Notes: generated by a model from the letters alone, not told the origin. A stretch of DNA of 64,000 nt from Voacanga thouarsii (GCA_026120185.1 JANUWF010002120.1:868001-932000), one strand, 5' to 3'; positions 23,801 through 36,500 are shown, numbered from the stretch's first letter. Numbers and translations: made by a program.

Positions 23801-24360
23801 AAGTACATCAAGCTAGTCCTTCAATCTTAACATATTACAAGATCACCATGAAAATATATTAAGAAACATTGTGAGATAGAAAATCTTAATAAGTCCTATC
23901 TGTGATCAGGTCTCTAGTTTTAAAACATTTCATGATGCATGATTATAATAAATTTGAAATAAATAGACAAGCATGCCTTTGAATATTCCTGTAATCAAAT
24001 CTTTTGGAGAATTTTCATATACTCACAAGGTAAGAGTAATTATATTATTCTAAAATAATTTCGCATTTAAGAATAATATCAACATAGCAGAATTTAGGAA
24101 AAATTGAGCCTTTAAAAATGAGCCTTGAACCAGTAACAAAACAATACTATTAAGATACTGACATAACCTTGATTTTTACCCAAAGCAGCATCATTGTGAT
24201 ATTGACATACAAACAAGATTTAGGTAGGTGTGCACTCAAACCAAGAGAAATACTCCTCCTTCTCTCATATGTGACGCATTGTGTTTAAGTAAGTAATTCA
24301 TATGAATAGAGGTCTTTCACAATAAGTTATAGATTATGGGTTACTTAAAATATAAACTAT
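23801..24360 (-). repeat. LTR remnant I, right part (right limit approximate)
   Basis: It resumes after the TSD of A. GTGAGATAGAAAATCTTAATAAG near 23872 and AGGTAGGTGTGCAC near 24222 parallel LTR C near 29718 and 29998 in the same order. Similarity fades after about 24290. The junction with the copia LTR is uncertain. Confidence 0.5.
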
Positions 24361-26205
24361 TGTTCTTAACTGGATGAGGAGAATGGGAATTTCATCATAA
24401 TAAGGTTATTATGTTATGAATTCCAGGTGGGGAATGACTGATCTTCAGCTAGTGAGTAGGCCACTCATTTCGTAACATAAGTGTATTTCAAGAACGTAGA
24501 ATTGGACTTGTAGTAGTGGTTTCTAAAAGTGCTATATGGTAGAAATCCAGACTACTACTACAACATAGACTTATACTCTACGACTTGAGTATGGATTGGT
24601 GGTATGGTGAAGCTAGAAATGTATATTTTGATATACTATAGTTGAGATTCTATCGTAGGACCAATATATTTGTCTGTTGGGTATATATGACTAGTTAGTT
24701 AAGATAGACTCGAATAATATAGCGATATAGTGATACTTTTAGAAAATATTTAAAATGCAAAATACATCGATACATTTAGTCCAATGTATTTAAAATACAA
24801 CGATACATTTAGTCCAATATATTTAAAATATAGCGATACATATAGTTGAGGTTCTATCGTAGGACCAATATATTGGTGTGTTGGGTATATGTGACTAGTT
24901 ACTTAAGATAGACTCGTACAAGATAGTTTCTATGCTATATCACCTCTTGTGATTGTTCAAATGATCTAATAATCCAAGGCCTTGGGGAACATACTTGGAT
25001 GTTTGATTTAGGGTAACTCCTTTAGAAAGATGAATTATTCTAGGAAGTCGTAGATCATTCAACTAAAGGTTTAAGGATAGTAGATGTTATTCAGAGAGGT
25101 GTTAGTACATTCTTACTCTCTAAATGTATGGCATTACATAGAGGGATATATTTGTCATAACAACTATAGGTTGGAGACTTTGCTAACACAACATTATCCT
25201 TGAGGTCAATATTTTCTTATGGTACTATTAAAAAATATTTAAAATGCAAAATACAGCGATTCTATAGTAGGGGTATTTTGGTCATTTTATTAGCCAAGAC
25301 GATATGTCTTTTGGTCCACAGAATAGCCCATAAGTCTTGATAGGTTTTGGATGAGGAATTGGACTTAAATAAAATGGATTTTATTTAATTTAGGTAGCTT
25401 GTTTTATTTATTGGGCTAGAATAAAACAAAAGATCCAAAGAGAATTAATTAATTGTTTAGGGCTTAAGCCCGATTTGAATAATTAAAATTAGCCTAAGCC
25501 TAAGCTAAAATAAACTACAATATTGGACTGCTTTATTTAGGTTGTATAGTTAATTATTTATTGGGCTATTTAATTAGTCCTAGTTTAAATAATTAATTTG
25601 GCCCAGTAGCCTAGACTAATGGTCTAGTAGGCTAGCTCCAAGCTTGTTTAGCTTAGGGCTAAGTGGTTTAGCAGATGGTTGAAGAATGCACATGTGGTTT
25701 AAATTTTGAACTCCTAAATGATAGCTAGAGGTCAAGTGATAGAGTTTGGATTGATAAAAAAAAACACGCATGCTTCTTCCTGACGTCTATTTTTCTCTCT
25801 AATAGTTGTTTCTCTGTGTATCATTTTTTAGAAAAAGATATAGAGGTAGAGAAACATTTCTCTTGGTACTACTCATTAGCAGAATGTCAAGGGAATATTT
25901 AAGGCCAATTTTCTTTCTCTCAATTAGCTTTCACTTGGTCTTTAAACAGTGGTTATATTCAAAAAACTGTAAGTCTAGAGTACATGCCCAGGAGAAGTCG
26001 TAGGCTTGGTAGACAATCACTAGAGATAGTATTTCATATGCTAGTGGTAAATCAACCCACGTTGGTTCAATTGGAACAAACCAAGCCTAAACCAAGAACA
26101 AGAAATCACATAAGTATATCTTCAACAACATCCACTATTTTACTGCAATTCTGCATTATTTTTGTTTTGGCTCTGCTTTGCTTCTATAGCCGCAATCCAT
26201 CATCA
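24361..26205 (+). repeat. Putative 5' LTR of copia J (start uncertain)
   Basis: The right end ...CCATCATCA is fixed by the PBS two bases later. The left end is not resolved. It contains the 75-bp duplicated segments at 24638-24712 and 24842-24916 and about 33-bp units between them. Middle sections (25380-25630) are rich in TTATTTGGGCT-like words. The ORFs at 25806-26238 do not look like genes. Confidence 0.5.
24638..24916 (+). repeat. 75-bp direct repeat flanking ~33-bp units
   Basis: 24638-24712 and 24842-24916 agree at nearly all positions (ATAGTTGAG, TTCTATCGTAGGACCAATAT). Between them, near-identical units containing CGATACATTTAGTCCAAT and TATTTAAAATA recur two to three times. A further match to the unit (ATATTTAAAATGCAAAATAC) occurs at about 25230-25252. 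Confidence 0.88.
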
Positions 26206-26207
26206 AG

Positions 26208-26220
26208 TGGTGTTAGAGCT
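26208..26220 (+). other. Primer-binding site of copia J
   Basis: TGGTGTTAGAGCT differs from the initiator-Met PBS TGGTATCAGAGCT by two transitions and lies two bases after the LTR end. Confidence 0.75.
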
Positions 26221-27899
26221 AATGTTATTACGGCTTAGGAGCATGCTTAGGTGAATTAAAACCAGTAAGAATAGAATTGTTATTACGCACTGTAAGCTTC
26301 ACGAGTAGAAGTATAGAACCTCTGTATTTTCTAGTTTTTATGGATGAAATCATGTAAGCCAATTGTTTAAGGACATAGGCATTTAATATGGATTTGTTTT
26401 GGTCTTTTGTAAAAATAAATTAGGTCTATAAATGCCGCTGGAAAGAAGAAGAACTAGAAGTAAAACAGAGAAGACGGAGAACTCTAGAAATGAAGTCAGG
26501 CCAGGCTTCACAAGAGTCAGTCGTGGCCTCAGGCCAAACATGGCCTAAGCTATGGCTGGCTTTCTGGAAGCTGGCTGCGACTTTAGGCTAAATTTGGCCG
26601 AAGTTGGCTGATTGTGAACCAACCGTAGCTCAAGGCACAAGCATGTACCAAGCCGCGGCTAGCTAGGACCAAGCCGGCCGTTGCTTGGTCTTACACCGAG
26701 CCGTGGTTCGGTTTCGTCTGGGTTTGACCAGTTCAGGGTCCTTCTAATCCTGTGTAGCAGGTGCATGAAGACCGTGGAGAATTTTAATTATTTTCCTTGT
26801 AATTTTCTTGCCCGTTTTGGGTTCTATACCAGCAAAGTTATTATTTTTGCATAGTTAATATTCTTGGAATATTTTGCATAAAAAAATAGTACAAGAATTA
26901 GGATTAAACAAAATCATTAATTAATTAGTTAATGTGTTTAATTCTATTATTTGGGCACCTAGGTTAAAAGAATAGAAAGCATGAAAATGTTTATAGTTTT
27001 TTGGCATACTATTTTCTTTTATGAACTTATGTGCACGTTTTCTCAAAGAGTAAAGTCTTTGGGAAATTCTTGACAAGGAAAAATATGTTTATTTAATTAA
27101 ATTGTTATTTTAACTTAAAAGAAAAAATTAATTCTTGGTTATTTTTGTGAGTTAAAAAGAACAGCCATTTTAATTTATTTTACAAGAAAATTATTTTTGT
27201 CAAATAAAACTTGAAACTAATGTTTCTTAAAAGTTTTAAAAGGAAACTTTTGAAATCATTAAGTTCTTAACTAGGTAAAACTAATCCATTGAAAATCTCT
27301 TACAAGATTTTACCTTGATATAGAGATTTGTGAGCTTAGATAATTTACAAGAGTTAAGGGATACTTAATCGGATATTTTCAAAAGAACATTTTCTTGAAA
27401 ATCATTATTGTAAAAGACTAATTGGGAGAGGGGTTCCAACAGCCCCACGGTTTCTATCACGGTCCTTATTAGAGATCGTGGTTCCCTTCATATTACCCTG
27501 GGAGTGAACTCGTATAGGATAGGGATTCCAGAAGGATATAGACCTAATGGATGGACATAATTAGTGCTTAGGACATGTACTGTGATTGGCCAGCCACATT
27601 AGAGGTCATAGTACAAGGATAGTCTATAAAAAATTAGAAGAAATGGTCATCTCCTCGATGGAGTTATCTTCTGGATCATTACCTAGAAGGATAGTCGATT
27701 TGTGGTAGTCAACACACTTAGCTTATGAAACTATTAATCTTCCCAATAAGTTATGTCAGTTCTTCTAAGAGCCAAATTGATCATATTAAGGATAATAGTA
27801 ATTGGGTTAAATATTATTAGTATTAATATGAGGATAAATTGCAAAAATTATTTATTTTTCACAGATTGAAAATTTTCTTTTATTTTCGATTTTTAAAAA
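26221..27899 (+). other. Leader of copia J
   Basis: Mostly AT-rich and non-coding. The section 26500-26760 is distinctly GC-richer, with repeated GGCC/GCCG words (GCCGTGG, GGCTAGC, GCCGGCCG). No ORF is convincing, although a short reading starting at ATG 26432 is Arg/Lys/Glu-rich. Confidence 0.45.
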
Positions 27900-28434
27900 T
27901 GGTTGGTGGAGATTCTTTCAGACTTTGGTCATTATTCTCCATGATAATAAGTTAACAGAATTAAAACTACGTAGACTGGACCATTGGAGAGTATAAGTAT
28001 ATTCTTTACGAAACTTGCCCTGTTATTGGGGAGGGTTCCATCAAAAAGGAGCGTGAGGCTGAAAAGCATGGAAGGAGGCCAATAAGATGGTTCATTACTA
28101 CATATTGGCCTCCATATCTAATGTGCTCCAGTTAAAACACGAGCACATAGCCACTGCTTATGATATTAGCACGTTATTGGCCATAATATTCGGAGATAAG
28201 AGCCGGCCTACAAGATAGGAGGCTCTTAGAACGATCATTAACACCAAGATGGCTGAGGGGGCATCAGTCAGGGAGCATATACTCAAAATGATTGCTGCTT
28301 TTGATGAAGTAAAAGTCGTAAGGGCTGTGATTAACCATGAGAGCCAAGTGGAAATGGTTCTTGAATCTTTACTGGGCTCTTTTACTTAGAACAAGTTAAA
28401 CATGAGTTTAACAGAGTTAATAAAAAAGCTCTAG
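27900..28434 (+). pseudogene. gag: Copia gag, N-terminal half
   Basis: The reading (two small frameshifts) gives NYVDWTIGEYKYILYETCPV near 27965-28025, WKEANKMVHYYILASISNVL near 28070-28130, the GDKSRPTR motif near 28191, and MAEGASVREHILKMIAAFDE near 28249-28308. This is the UBN2-type copia gag fold. It ends at LTELIKKL-stop-VA (28440), where the G2 element is inserted. The continuing residues AEKVMKP are found 13.3 kb away at 41733, so the two halves were once one ORF. Gag would form the particle and bind the element RNA. Confidence 0.88.
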
Positions 28435-28439
28435 GTGGC

Positions 28440-29440
28440 TTATAGGAATCCACCTAAGCATCATGCAAAAACTAAAGAAGGGGGAAAGAGATTCAAGCTA
28501 CAACTCATAATAACAAAGAAGACTCCACAATTTAAGGATGATCCATGAATATTTCAACAAACAAAGGGCCCAAGCCAAGGGTTAAGAGAATAGTGAATAA
28601 ATGGTTGCTAAAGAGAAGAGTGATTGGTGCTTAATTGGAATAACACACCATATGGAGGTCCAAGAAAATTGATTAACCAAGTCCTAAGAGTCCTAAGGCA
28701 AAGGTTAGGATGATATGGGTTTAGAAAGAGCTCCAAAATCAAGCCAAGGAAGTTAGGATCGCACAACAGCAGAGACCGGACAGAGCAGAACTGGCGCTGA
28801 CATGAGAAAGCAGAACTGGCGCTGGCCCTGTTCTGGGAGCAATGAATCAGGCCATAGCCAATGCTGGCTAGGCCTTAGAACTGGCACCAGCCCAAGTTGG
28901 CATTGCCCAGTTTTTTTGCGCAATTTTCTTGTCTTACAATGTTTTGTTCCCAATTAAATTCTCACGACTTTAGTTATGTAATAGGGATATTTTAGACCTT
29001 TTAAAGGCTTAAATGACTGAGATTTTATCTCACCTTAGTTAGGTTTAGAAGTATATATATATATATGGTATTATAGCACTTCAAATGTAATAACTTTGGA
29101 TATTGGTATAAATTAAAGAGTCTCTTTTAAGAGGTTTTGAGAGGTGATTCCTCTGGATTAAATTCCACGAATATCAAGACCATTCTTAGGGTCTAGCCCT
29201 TCCCTGTGTATTGAGTCTATAAATCCTTTTAGGTTAGATCAATTAGCTTGCTAATTTGGGTCTTAGGTTATAGATAATCTAAGGTTCTTGTTTGAGGTAA
29301 AGTTGGTTGTCCAAATCATCTTTTTTTTTTTTTTTTTTTTCAAAGTGTTCATGATTTCTTGTTGAATCAAGTGTTTTTGGTTGTTATTTGGATGACTTGA
29401 TTCTTATTCCTAGAGTTCTAAGTTCTTTGTTTTGGCTTAG
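28440..29440 (+). repeat. 5' LTR of G2 (outer 1.0 kb)
   Basis: It begins TTATAGGAATCC (TG to TT at the terminus) and aligns with the 3' LTR at 40644-41728 up to GGCTTAG, where Z2 is inserted. About 124 bases of the LTR end are missing. It encodes the basic block TKEGGKRFKLQ seen also in the 3' LTR. A TATATATATATA run lies at about 29052-29066, and a poly(T) of about 19 near 29323. Confidence 0.85.
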
Positions 29441-30991
29441 TGCAACACCCCACTACCTAGGCCCGCCAGGGCCGGGGATGTCGCTCCGTCCAAAGGACAA
29501 GGGGTCTTTATAACTAGGTCACACCAATGAAAATAAAATAATGCCTTAAAATTTAAACTTATTACAACTCAAAATTCAAGAACAATTCCAAAATAAATTG
29601 TTTACAATCATCTCTCAAAACAATACATAAACAAAATAACATAATGTCTTCAAAGCAGGCAACAAACTAGCTACTCATCTCCATAGCAGGATCGACTTGA
29701 AAACATGGCATAAAGGTGATGAGATAAAAATTTCAGTAAGCCCGTGTGTGCTTTGAGTGTTCAGGTAAAACAGTTCATGAATGCAGGTTGTAAAAATTGC
29801 ATAAGAGAGAGAGAGAGAGAGAGAGAGCTGGCAAGCAATAAATAAGGTTAAAATAAAGAGTGGCTTTTTTCTCTTTTCAAACCATACAAGTGCACAATAA
29901 ATACAACCACTCAAATGGGCGGCCATGGGTTGCCACACATTGGGCCCCATGACCATATAATGGTTAGAATGCCACACTTTGTGCAGACTGACAAAAGGTA
30001 GGTGTACGACCTACCGGGTAATATACTTCTTATTCTCTACACCTAAATAAACCGGTTGTCCACTCCAAAAACACACAGTCTATATGACCGAAACTTGCTT
30101 GCTCGGACTGGCATGACTAAGTAGTATTGTCGCTTCTCCAAGTCGAGTTCATCTTCTAGAGGTGGCCTCCTACCAGAAGACTCGCTCTTGCTCTTCAAAA
30201 CTAGTACTATTAGCCTACCCTTATTGGGTACTCAACGTTGATTGTCCCACTTGGGAGAAAACTGATAAAACATTACTTTATTTGGAAATGGCAATTAAGG
30301 GTTTCTAAAATTCGTGTCAAAGTTGGTTTTAGAAAGAGTTTGGTGTTTGAGCAAATCTGCTTATTGATTTTCAAATAATTTGTTTGATTGAAACAAGAAA
30401 GGAAACAGTCATTAATTGCCTTTACAAAATTGAGTGTCCACACACTTCTCATTTGGCTTGCCATAGTAACCTTTTGTCATCAAATAAGTTTTATGCAGGA
30501 GCTTACTTGATCCTTTGCTTGCAAATTCACAAACCTTACAAAGCTGACTTAACCCCGCCTGGGGTAAACACAAGCCATATGGTTATACTCAAGCTATATT
30601 CGCTTCCATAAATAATCCTAGATCGACTTATTATAATCATGACCCTAATGTCCTAAGCTTTAAGGCTAGATGATAAAGATTTTTATAAAATAAGTTTAGC
30701 TTGATAAGTGAAATTAACTAGAGGTTGTAAAATAATTACTAATAAGTTATAAGTTCAAATATAAATCTTTGTTATTAATAAACTAAGGTTTATTTGATGA
30801 AGGATCCTAAGTCCTAGATAATGTTATTAAAAATAATAAATTATTACTAATATCTTAATTAATAATTAATAGATAGAATATAAATAAAATTAATATTAAA
30901 TAAATTTTATCAAATTTTGATCAATAGATAATAAATAAATTTCAATAGTATTTATGAATATATGGCCTACAAGATTATTATTTTACCTATT

Positions 30992-31022
<31 letters not shown>

Positions 31023-31763
31023 CTGTTATATAAAAGGCTTTATTTAATAATATTATAATATATATTATTTTTAATAAAAGATATCATTTATTTGGCTAAA
31101 ATATCACTATTCCATTTAATATTCCAAATCCAACTTCCTAGGGTTTTCGAAATCTTTGGAGGAAATCATAACATTAATTTTAATTAATGTAATAAAATTA
31201 GCTAATTAAAATAGTTTAGGATCAACAAGGTCGTGATTATAATTTTCCTATTGCTAAGAAGAATCATGAACATATACTCCAACATCAATCAACAAACTAT
31301 TCCATTCATGAGTAAAGGCTTAAATCCATATTCACTAGCACATGGTCAAAACTCTACTAAGCATAATCATATCCATGGTTTTAATGAAAACAAGAATATA
31401 ATACCCTATTCACCAAAGCTGACATAATATCTAGAATGCTTAAACACCCAAACTCACTCAAATCATGAAAAAATGCATCAATCCACAAGAACTATTTTAA
31501 AACTTAACCATGGTCAAACTTCCTTATGCTTCAATCTCAACTCCTTCATACATAAGCACATACTCAATCGCCAATCATATTCCATCCTTTTCTAACAACA
31601 TCTATGAGACATGATTTTAGAATTAAAGAGAGGGTTAAAGAGAAATACTTGGTTGATGACAATCATGATGAAGATTCAACGAGATCCACACGCTTAGGAG
31701 GCTTGATTCGATTTGTCCAAGGAGGAAGAAGAAAAATAGCCATGGTTGAAACAACCATTTTGG

Positions 31764-31765
<2 letters not shown>

Positions 31766-31801
<36 letters not shown>
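31766..31801 (-). repeat. (GA)18 microsatellite in LTR C
   Basis: Thirty-six bases of AG, the reverse-strand equivalent of the TC tract in LTRs A and B. Confidence 0.92.
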
Positions 31802-31806
<5 letters not shown>

Positions 31807-33330
31807 GTACATCATGTTAAAGGTTGAAGGGAAAGAAGATTGGTTTTTGATCCGATAGCAGATTTTTGTTTCCAATGTTTGATGTTATAAAATACAGAAA
31901 TGGACTCTAGAGGGTGAGTAGACGTGATTTGGAGTTTTTGGAAGGGATTGGAGGAGTTTGGAGTGGTCTTAGGCTTGGAGAATGGTGGTGTGTGTTCTTG
32001 GTGTTCTTAGAAAAATGAAGAGAATGGAGAGAATGTTGGATGAAATTGTCGAAATGTGTTGGCTGAATGATCAGAGGAATTCTTGTGATTGGATTTTTAG
32101 ATTAGGGGAAAAGGGGAAATCTAATCATTTGAATTTCAAAAGAAGTAATTCATGGAGTGAATTAAGGTAGAAGATATGGTAGAGTGGTTTGATTGATGGA
32201 GGTTCTTTAGGAGCTTCAATAGCCGAATGGATTGCTGAGGTTTTGCTGAGATGAATGAGGTTTGAAGTGGTTATAGGGTGGCCGAAATGTTGAGTGCAAT
32301 GGTGGGGAAACTTCTTGTTGTTTGAAGCTTAATCTATGGAAGTTTTCAGGGAGCAATTTGCTAAAATTTTGAATTCTAATTGGAAGCTTGATTGGAGTAA
32401 TTGAAGGAGGAATTTAAGGAGTAGCTATGGTGTTCATTCATGCAAATCAATGGAGGAGGTGATGAAGTTCAGTTCATGGCTGACCAAGATTAATTTCACA
32501 GAAAGTTGAAGTGATTTTCGAATAAACTTTGAAGAGGGAGCAAGGCTAGAATTTCTGGTTTGATTTTCGAATGGTTTGCTGGAAATTTTGTTCAGTTTTT
32601 TCTACAATGCACCAGCCGACTTGTAGTGAGTTTGAAGAGGTATTGGAGGGTCCTTTAAGGCTGATTTCTAGCCTTCTTTATGGAGGAAAGACGGAGTTAA
32701 ATTACTGGTTTGAAAGGTAGAAGAAATAGCTTGGTTTTTGGCCTGCCATGCTGCAAAACTGTCCAGGAATTTTTCTTGGTTTGCACAGCTTTTGTGCAGT
32801 CCTAATTTTGGCAAAGGATTTCAGTCTTCAAGCTAAACAAATTGGTTATTTTTCTGGCAACATTTGAGTAAGAAAAATGGCTGAAGTTTTCAAAAGCTGA
32901 ACTGACCAAGAAGCTGGAAAATTTCCAGTTTGCTGCCATGAAGAAGATGAACACTTATGGAGTGGAGTTTGAAGGTTCAACCATGGAGATTAATTCTCTT
33001 GGGAACCTTTCTTAACTCCTTCCCCATTTTCAGTCAAAACTCTATCCTCTAAGAGCCATTTTCGAAATTCTAAGATCAATAAACCTTGCTGAATTTTCTA
33101 GAATTAAAACAGGGATTTGGATAATTGAACAAGCTTAATCGGTGAAGAATTTAAGATAAGTTAGGGAACAAAAGGGCATGAATCCCTTAAGAATTCTTGT
33201 AGGACATAACAATAGGATTAAGACATTCCCTTCATGTCTCTCCTAGGACAACACTCCCACTTCTTCTTATGGCATGCAAGGGCTGAAAATATTCCACCTT
33301 ACATAAAATAAAATTTTATTATGATAAAAC

Positions 33331-33403
33331 TTAATTGGTGGGATTTGAACTCAAGACCTTAGAGATTAATTCCAAAGCTCTAACCACAAAACCACAACAA
33401 CTC
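33331..33403 (-). other. tRNA-like segment in LTR C
   Basis: On the minus strand it reads TGGTTTTGTGGTTAGAGC and then GAGTTCAAATCCC, parallel to the A, B and D copies. Confidence 0.7.
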
Positions 33404-33647
33404 TTGTTCCTATTTTCTCTTCTAAATATTCTTCTTATTTAATTCTCAAGCTATCTCCCTATTTTCACTTCAAGCAAAATTACTATTTTACCCTTCTTAC
33501 TCAACAGGTACAACTAAACCTTCTAGACTATAAATCACAATTTCAAAGCATATATAAATCATTCAAATATATATTTATGTGTGTAAAAAAATATGATATA
33601 CATTCCGACCCCCTTACTCTAGGGTTAGTTTTAGTTGGGGTTTCACA

Positions 33648-33660
33648 TCCTCCCCTCCTT
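33648..33660 (-). other. Polypurine tract of Z2
   Basis: On the minus strand, AAGGAGGGGAGGA lies directly before the LTR start. Just upstream is the phrase TTTCGGGACGAAATTC, typical of the pol end in Del/Tekay elements. Confidence 0.85.
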
Positions 33661-33669
33661 AGGAGAATT

Positions 33670-34790
33670 TCGTCCCGAAATTCAGGCATATCTCTATCTC
33701 AGATTGGGATACTTCCGCTTTACCTTCTCTTTTGTTTCTCATGTGGCATCTCGCGTGCCATGATGCTCCCACTACACCTTTACCGTTGGTATCTGCTTGT
33801 TCTTGAGGGTCTTGATACCTTTGTCCAATATTCGCACGAGTTTCTCCACATAGCTCAGGTCGGGTTGCAACACCAACGGCTCATCATTCAAAATATGACC
33901 AAGGTCGGCATTGTACTATTTCAGCTGCGATACATGAAACACGTCGTGAATTCCTATCAGTCCATCTGGTAAATCCAATCGATACGCTACTGGCCTAATT
34001 CTCTCCTTTATCAGGAACAGTCCCAAATACCTCGGATTCAGCTTCCCATCTCTCGGATGCTTCAAAATTCCTTTATTCAGAGTTAATCTTAGGAATACCC
34101 TGTCTCCCACTTGGAATTCTAACTCTCTCCGCTTATTGTCTGCATAGCTCTTTTATTGGCTCTGGGCTGCTTTCAACCTTTTCCTGATTAACTTAACATT
34201 GTCCAACATTTCTTGAACACAGACTTCTCCGGTTTTGCTTATATGTCCTTCTTCTAACCAACTCCAATATAGTGGTGCCTGACACGTGCGTCCATACAGT
34301 GACTCATATGGAGCCATTCCAATTGAAGCTTGATAATTGTGATTGTATGACAACTCTGCATACGGCACACATTCGATTTATTTATCCCCGAAATCCAGTA
34401 CACATGCTCTCAGCATATCCTCTAGTATCTGTATAACCCCATCAGTTTGTGGATTCATCATCGTACTGAACTTCAGACTCAACCCCATTGATTCTTGAAT
34501 CTTGCCTCAAAATCGAGACGTAAACCTCAGATCTCGGTCAGACACAATACTTGAGGGCACTCCATGCAGTCGGACTATTTCTCGCATGTAGGTCTGAGCC
34601 AACTTCTCCATGGAATCTCTTACGTTCACTGGTATAAAATATGCTGATTTGGTCAGTCGATTGACCACCACCCATATGGCATCGTTTTGGGTCCTTGACA
34701 TAGGAAATCCAGTAATAAAGTCCATGGTCACTTCTTCCCACTTCCATTTAGGTATTGGTAACAGTTGTAACAGTCATACTAACTTTTTGT
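33670..34790 (-). pseudogene. pol: Integrase core, C-terminal domain and chromodomain of Z2
   Basis: The minus-strand reading gives [20 protein letters not shown] (34729 downward), [12 protein letters not shown] near 34510-34545, then QTDG followed directly by VIQILEDML near 34417-34452. The third catalytic Glu, normally a few residues after TDG, is missing. Further on are the GPY-like segment (MGDRVFLRLT at 34110) and SYVEKLVRILDK...IPTVKVxWEHHGTRDAT at about 33700-33850, a chromodomain. Chromodomains steer insertion to marked heterochromatin. Stops occur in the chromodomain (TAG in a CAG-like position, TGA in a TGG-like position). Confidence 0.87.
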
Positions 34791-35001
34791 GCTCCGCTTT
34801 GACCTTTTGACAAGTGAGATATGTCAAGACATACTTAACCACGTCCTGCTTCATTCCGGGCCACCAATAGGCCCTTTTCAGATCCTGGTACATTTTAACT
34901 TCCCCGGGATGAATGGTATACTTGCTCTTATGCGCCTCTTCCAAAATTCTATCCTTCAATGGATGCTCTCCGAGTACACACAACCGATCTCTGAAATACA
35001 A
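34774..35001 (-). pseudogene. pol: Integrase zinc-binding domain of Z2
   Basis: The open minus-strand reading includes ILEEAHKSKYTIHPGEVKM, then AYWWPGMKQDV, and YLTCQKVKAEH. This is the HHCC module that precedes the DDE core. The first Cys of the C-X2-C pair has become Tyr, so zinc binding is likely lost. Confidence 0.85.
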
Positions 35002-35153
35002 AACTCCCGTTTCGTCCTGTCAGAATTCACTGCCTTGCCGTTTAAGCTCTTGTTCTTAAAAAGCTGAAATTCTGCATTACTTTGTTGAGCTTCAATAATT
35101 TCCCACCTTAGATCTGGTATCAACTTCAGGTTGCTAATAATAATGTTCTCCCC

Positions 35154-35762
35154 TTACACTTCTGCTCTTCTATTCAACACATCCTGAACTACTTGAATCT
35201 CCTGCACCCTTAGTCTGGCCATACTGACTTTTCTGCTCAGGGCATCAGCAACAACGTTGGCCTTCCTGGGATGATAGTTGATTGGACAACGATACTCTTC
35301 CAAAAATTCCATCCATCTACGATGTCTTAGATTCAAATCCTTCTGAGTGAAAATGTACTTCAGGCTCTTGTGGTTAGTGAACACTTATATTCCCCTTCGT
35401 ACAGGTAGTGTCGCCATTTTTTTTAAAGTGAACACAATAGCAGCCAACTCTAGATTATGCGTGGGGTAATTGATTTCATGAGGCCTTAACTTCCGAGAAG
35501 CATAGGTGATCACTTTCCGATCTTGCATCAACACTGCTCCCAAACCTTCTTTCGAAGCATCGATATACAGCGTGTAAGGCTTATCTCCCTCTGGCAGGCT
35601 CAACATTGGTGCTGTCATTAATCTCCGTTTCAACTCTTGGAAGCTCTTCTCACATTTTTCACTCCAAACAAATGGTACATCCTTCCTTAGCAATCGGGTC
35701 ATAGGTGATGCGAGCGTTGAAAATCCTTTGATAAACCTCCAATAATAACCAGCCAATCCCAA
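35154..35762 (-). pseudogene. pol: RNase H of Z2
   Basis: The minus-strand reading gives [15 protein letters not shown] (RT thumb/connection), [20 protein letters not shown] (first catalytic Asp), [22 protein letters not shown], and, after a stop at 35385 and a shift, [13 protein letters not shown] and [10 protein letters not shown]. The order and spacing are those of gypsy RNase H. The motif usually read TDHxSL is TNHKSL here, a loss of the second acidic residue. Confidence 0.87.
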
Positions 35763-36500
35763 GAAGCTTCAAATCCCAGTGATGTTCTCCGGTTGCTTCC
35801 AGTCCGATACTACTTCAACTTTTGCTAGGTCTACTTTGATTCCATTCTTGGTCACCACGTGGCCATGAAATGCCACACTATCCAGCCAAAACTCACACTT
35901 GCTAAACTTTGCGAAAAGCTTGTACTCTCGCAGCTTCTCCAATACCAGCTTCAGATGTTCTGCATGCTCCTCTAGACTCTTGGAATAAATGAGGATATCG
36001 TCAATAAAGAAAACCACGAACTTATCCAAATAGGGTCAGAACACTCGATGCATCAAATCCATGAATACTGCTGGTGCATTAGTTACCCCAAATGGTATTA
36101 CCACGAATTCATAGTGACCATATCTTATATTGAAGGCCATCTTGGGGATATCCTCCTCTTTTATCCTCACTTAATAGTACTCTTACCTCAGGTTGGAGTA
36201 ATAACTGGATCCTTGCAACTTGTCGAACAACTCGTCAATCAGCGGTAGTGGATACTTATTCTTGATCATCAGGTTGTTCAAGCCTTGATTGTCGATGTAT
36301 AGCCTCAAAGTCCTATCCTTCTTCTTCACAAACAGCACAGGTGCTCCCTAGGGTGATGTGCTAGGTCTGATGTAACCTTGCTTCACTAACTCTTCTAGCT
36401 ACTTCTTCAGTTCTTTCAACTCTGCCGGTGCCATCCGATATGGAGTCCGGGATACCGGTTCCGCTCCTGGTACTATATCAATGGTAAATTCAACTTCTCA
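35763..36500 (-). pseudogene. pol: Reverse transcriptase of Z2
   Basis: The minus-strand reading gives [17 protein letters not shown] near 36410-36470, [11 protein letters not shown] near 36325-36357, [19 protein letters not shown] near 36205-36260, [23 protein letters not shown] near 36045-36113, and the catalytic FIDD box at about 35997-36008. Stops interrupt the palm. One TGA sits where CGA fits, and others where CAG, CAA or TGG fit. The polymerase core is otherwise recognisable throughout. Confidence 0.88.

Larger units (their letters stand above)
29441..33647 (-). repeat. 3' LTR of Z2 (LTR C, 4.21 kb)
   Basis: On the minus strand it starts TGTGAAACCCC (33647) and ends GGGGTGTTGCA (29441). 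It aligns with solo LTRs A and B end to end. It carries the tRNA-like box at 33331-33403, a (GA)18 tract at 31766-31801, another GA tract at about 29803-29826, and a (TTG)n tract near 30990-31023. There is no gene inside; the ORFs are accidental. Confidence 0.9.

Noticed and set aside
25806..26238. ORFs with a hydrophobic C-terminus near the copia PBS
   Set aside because: They lie in the LTR end and cross the PBS; no domain and poor coding character.
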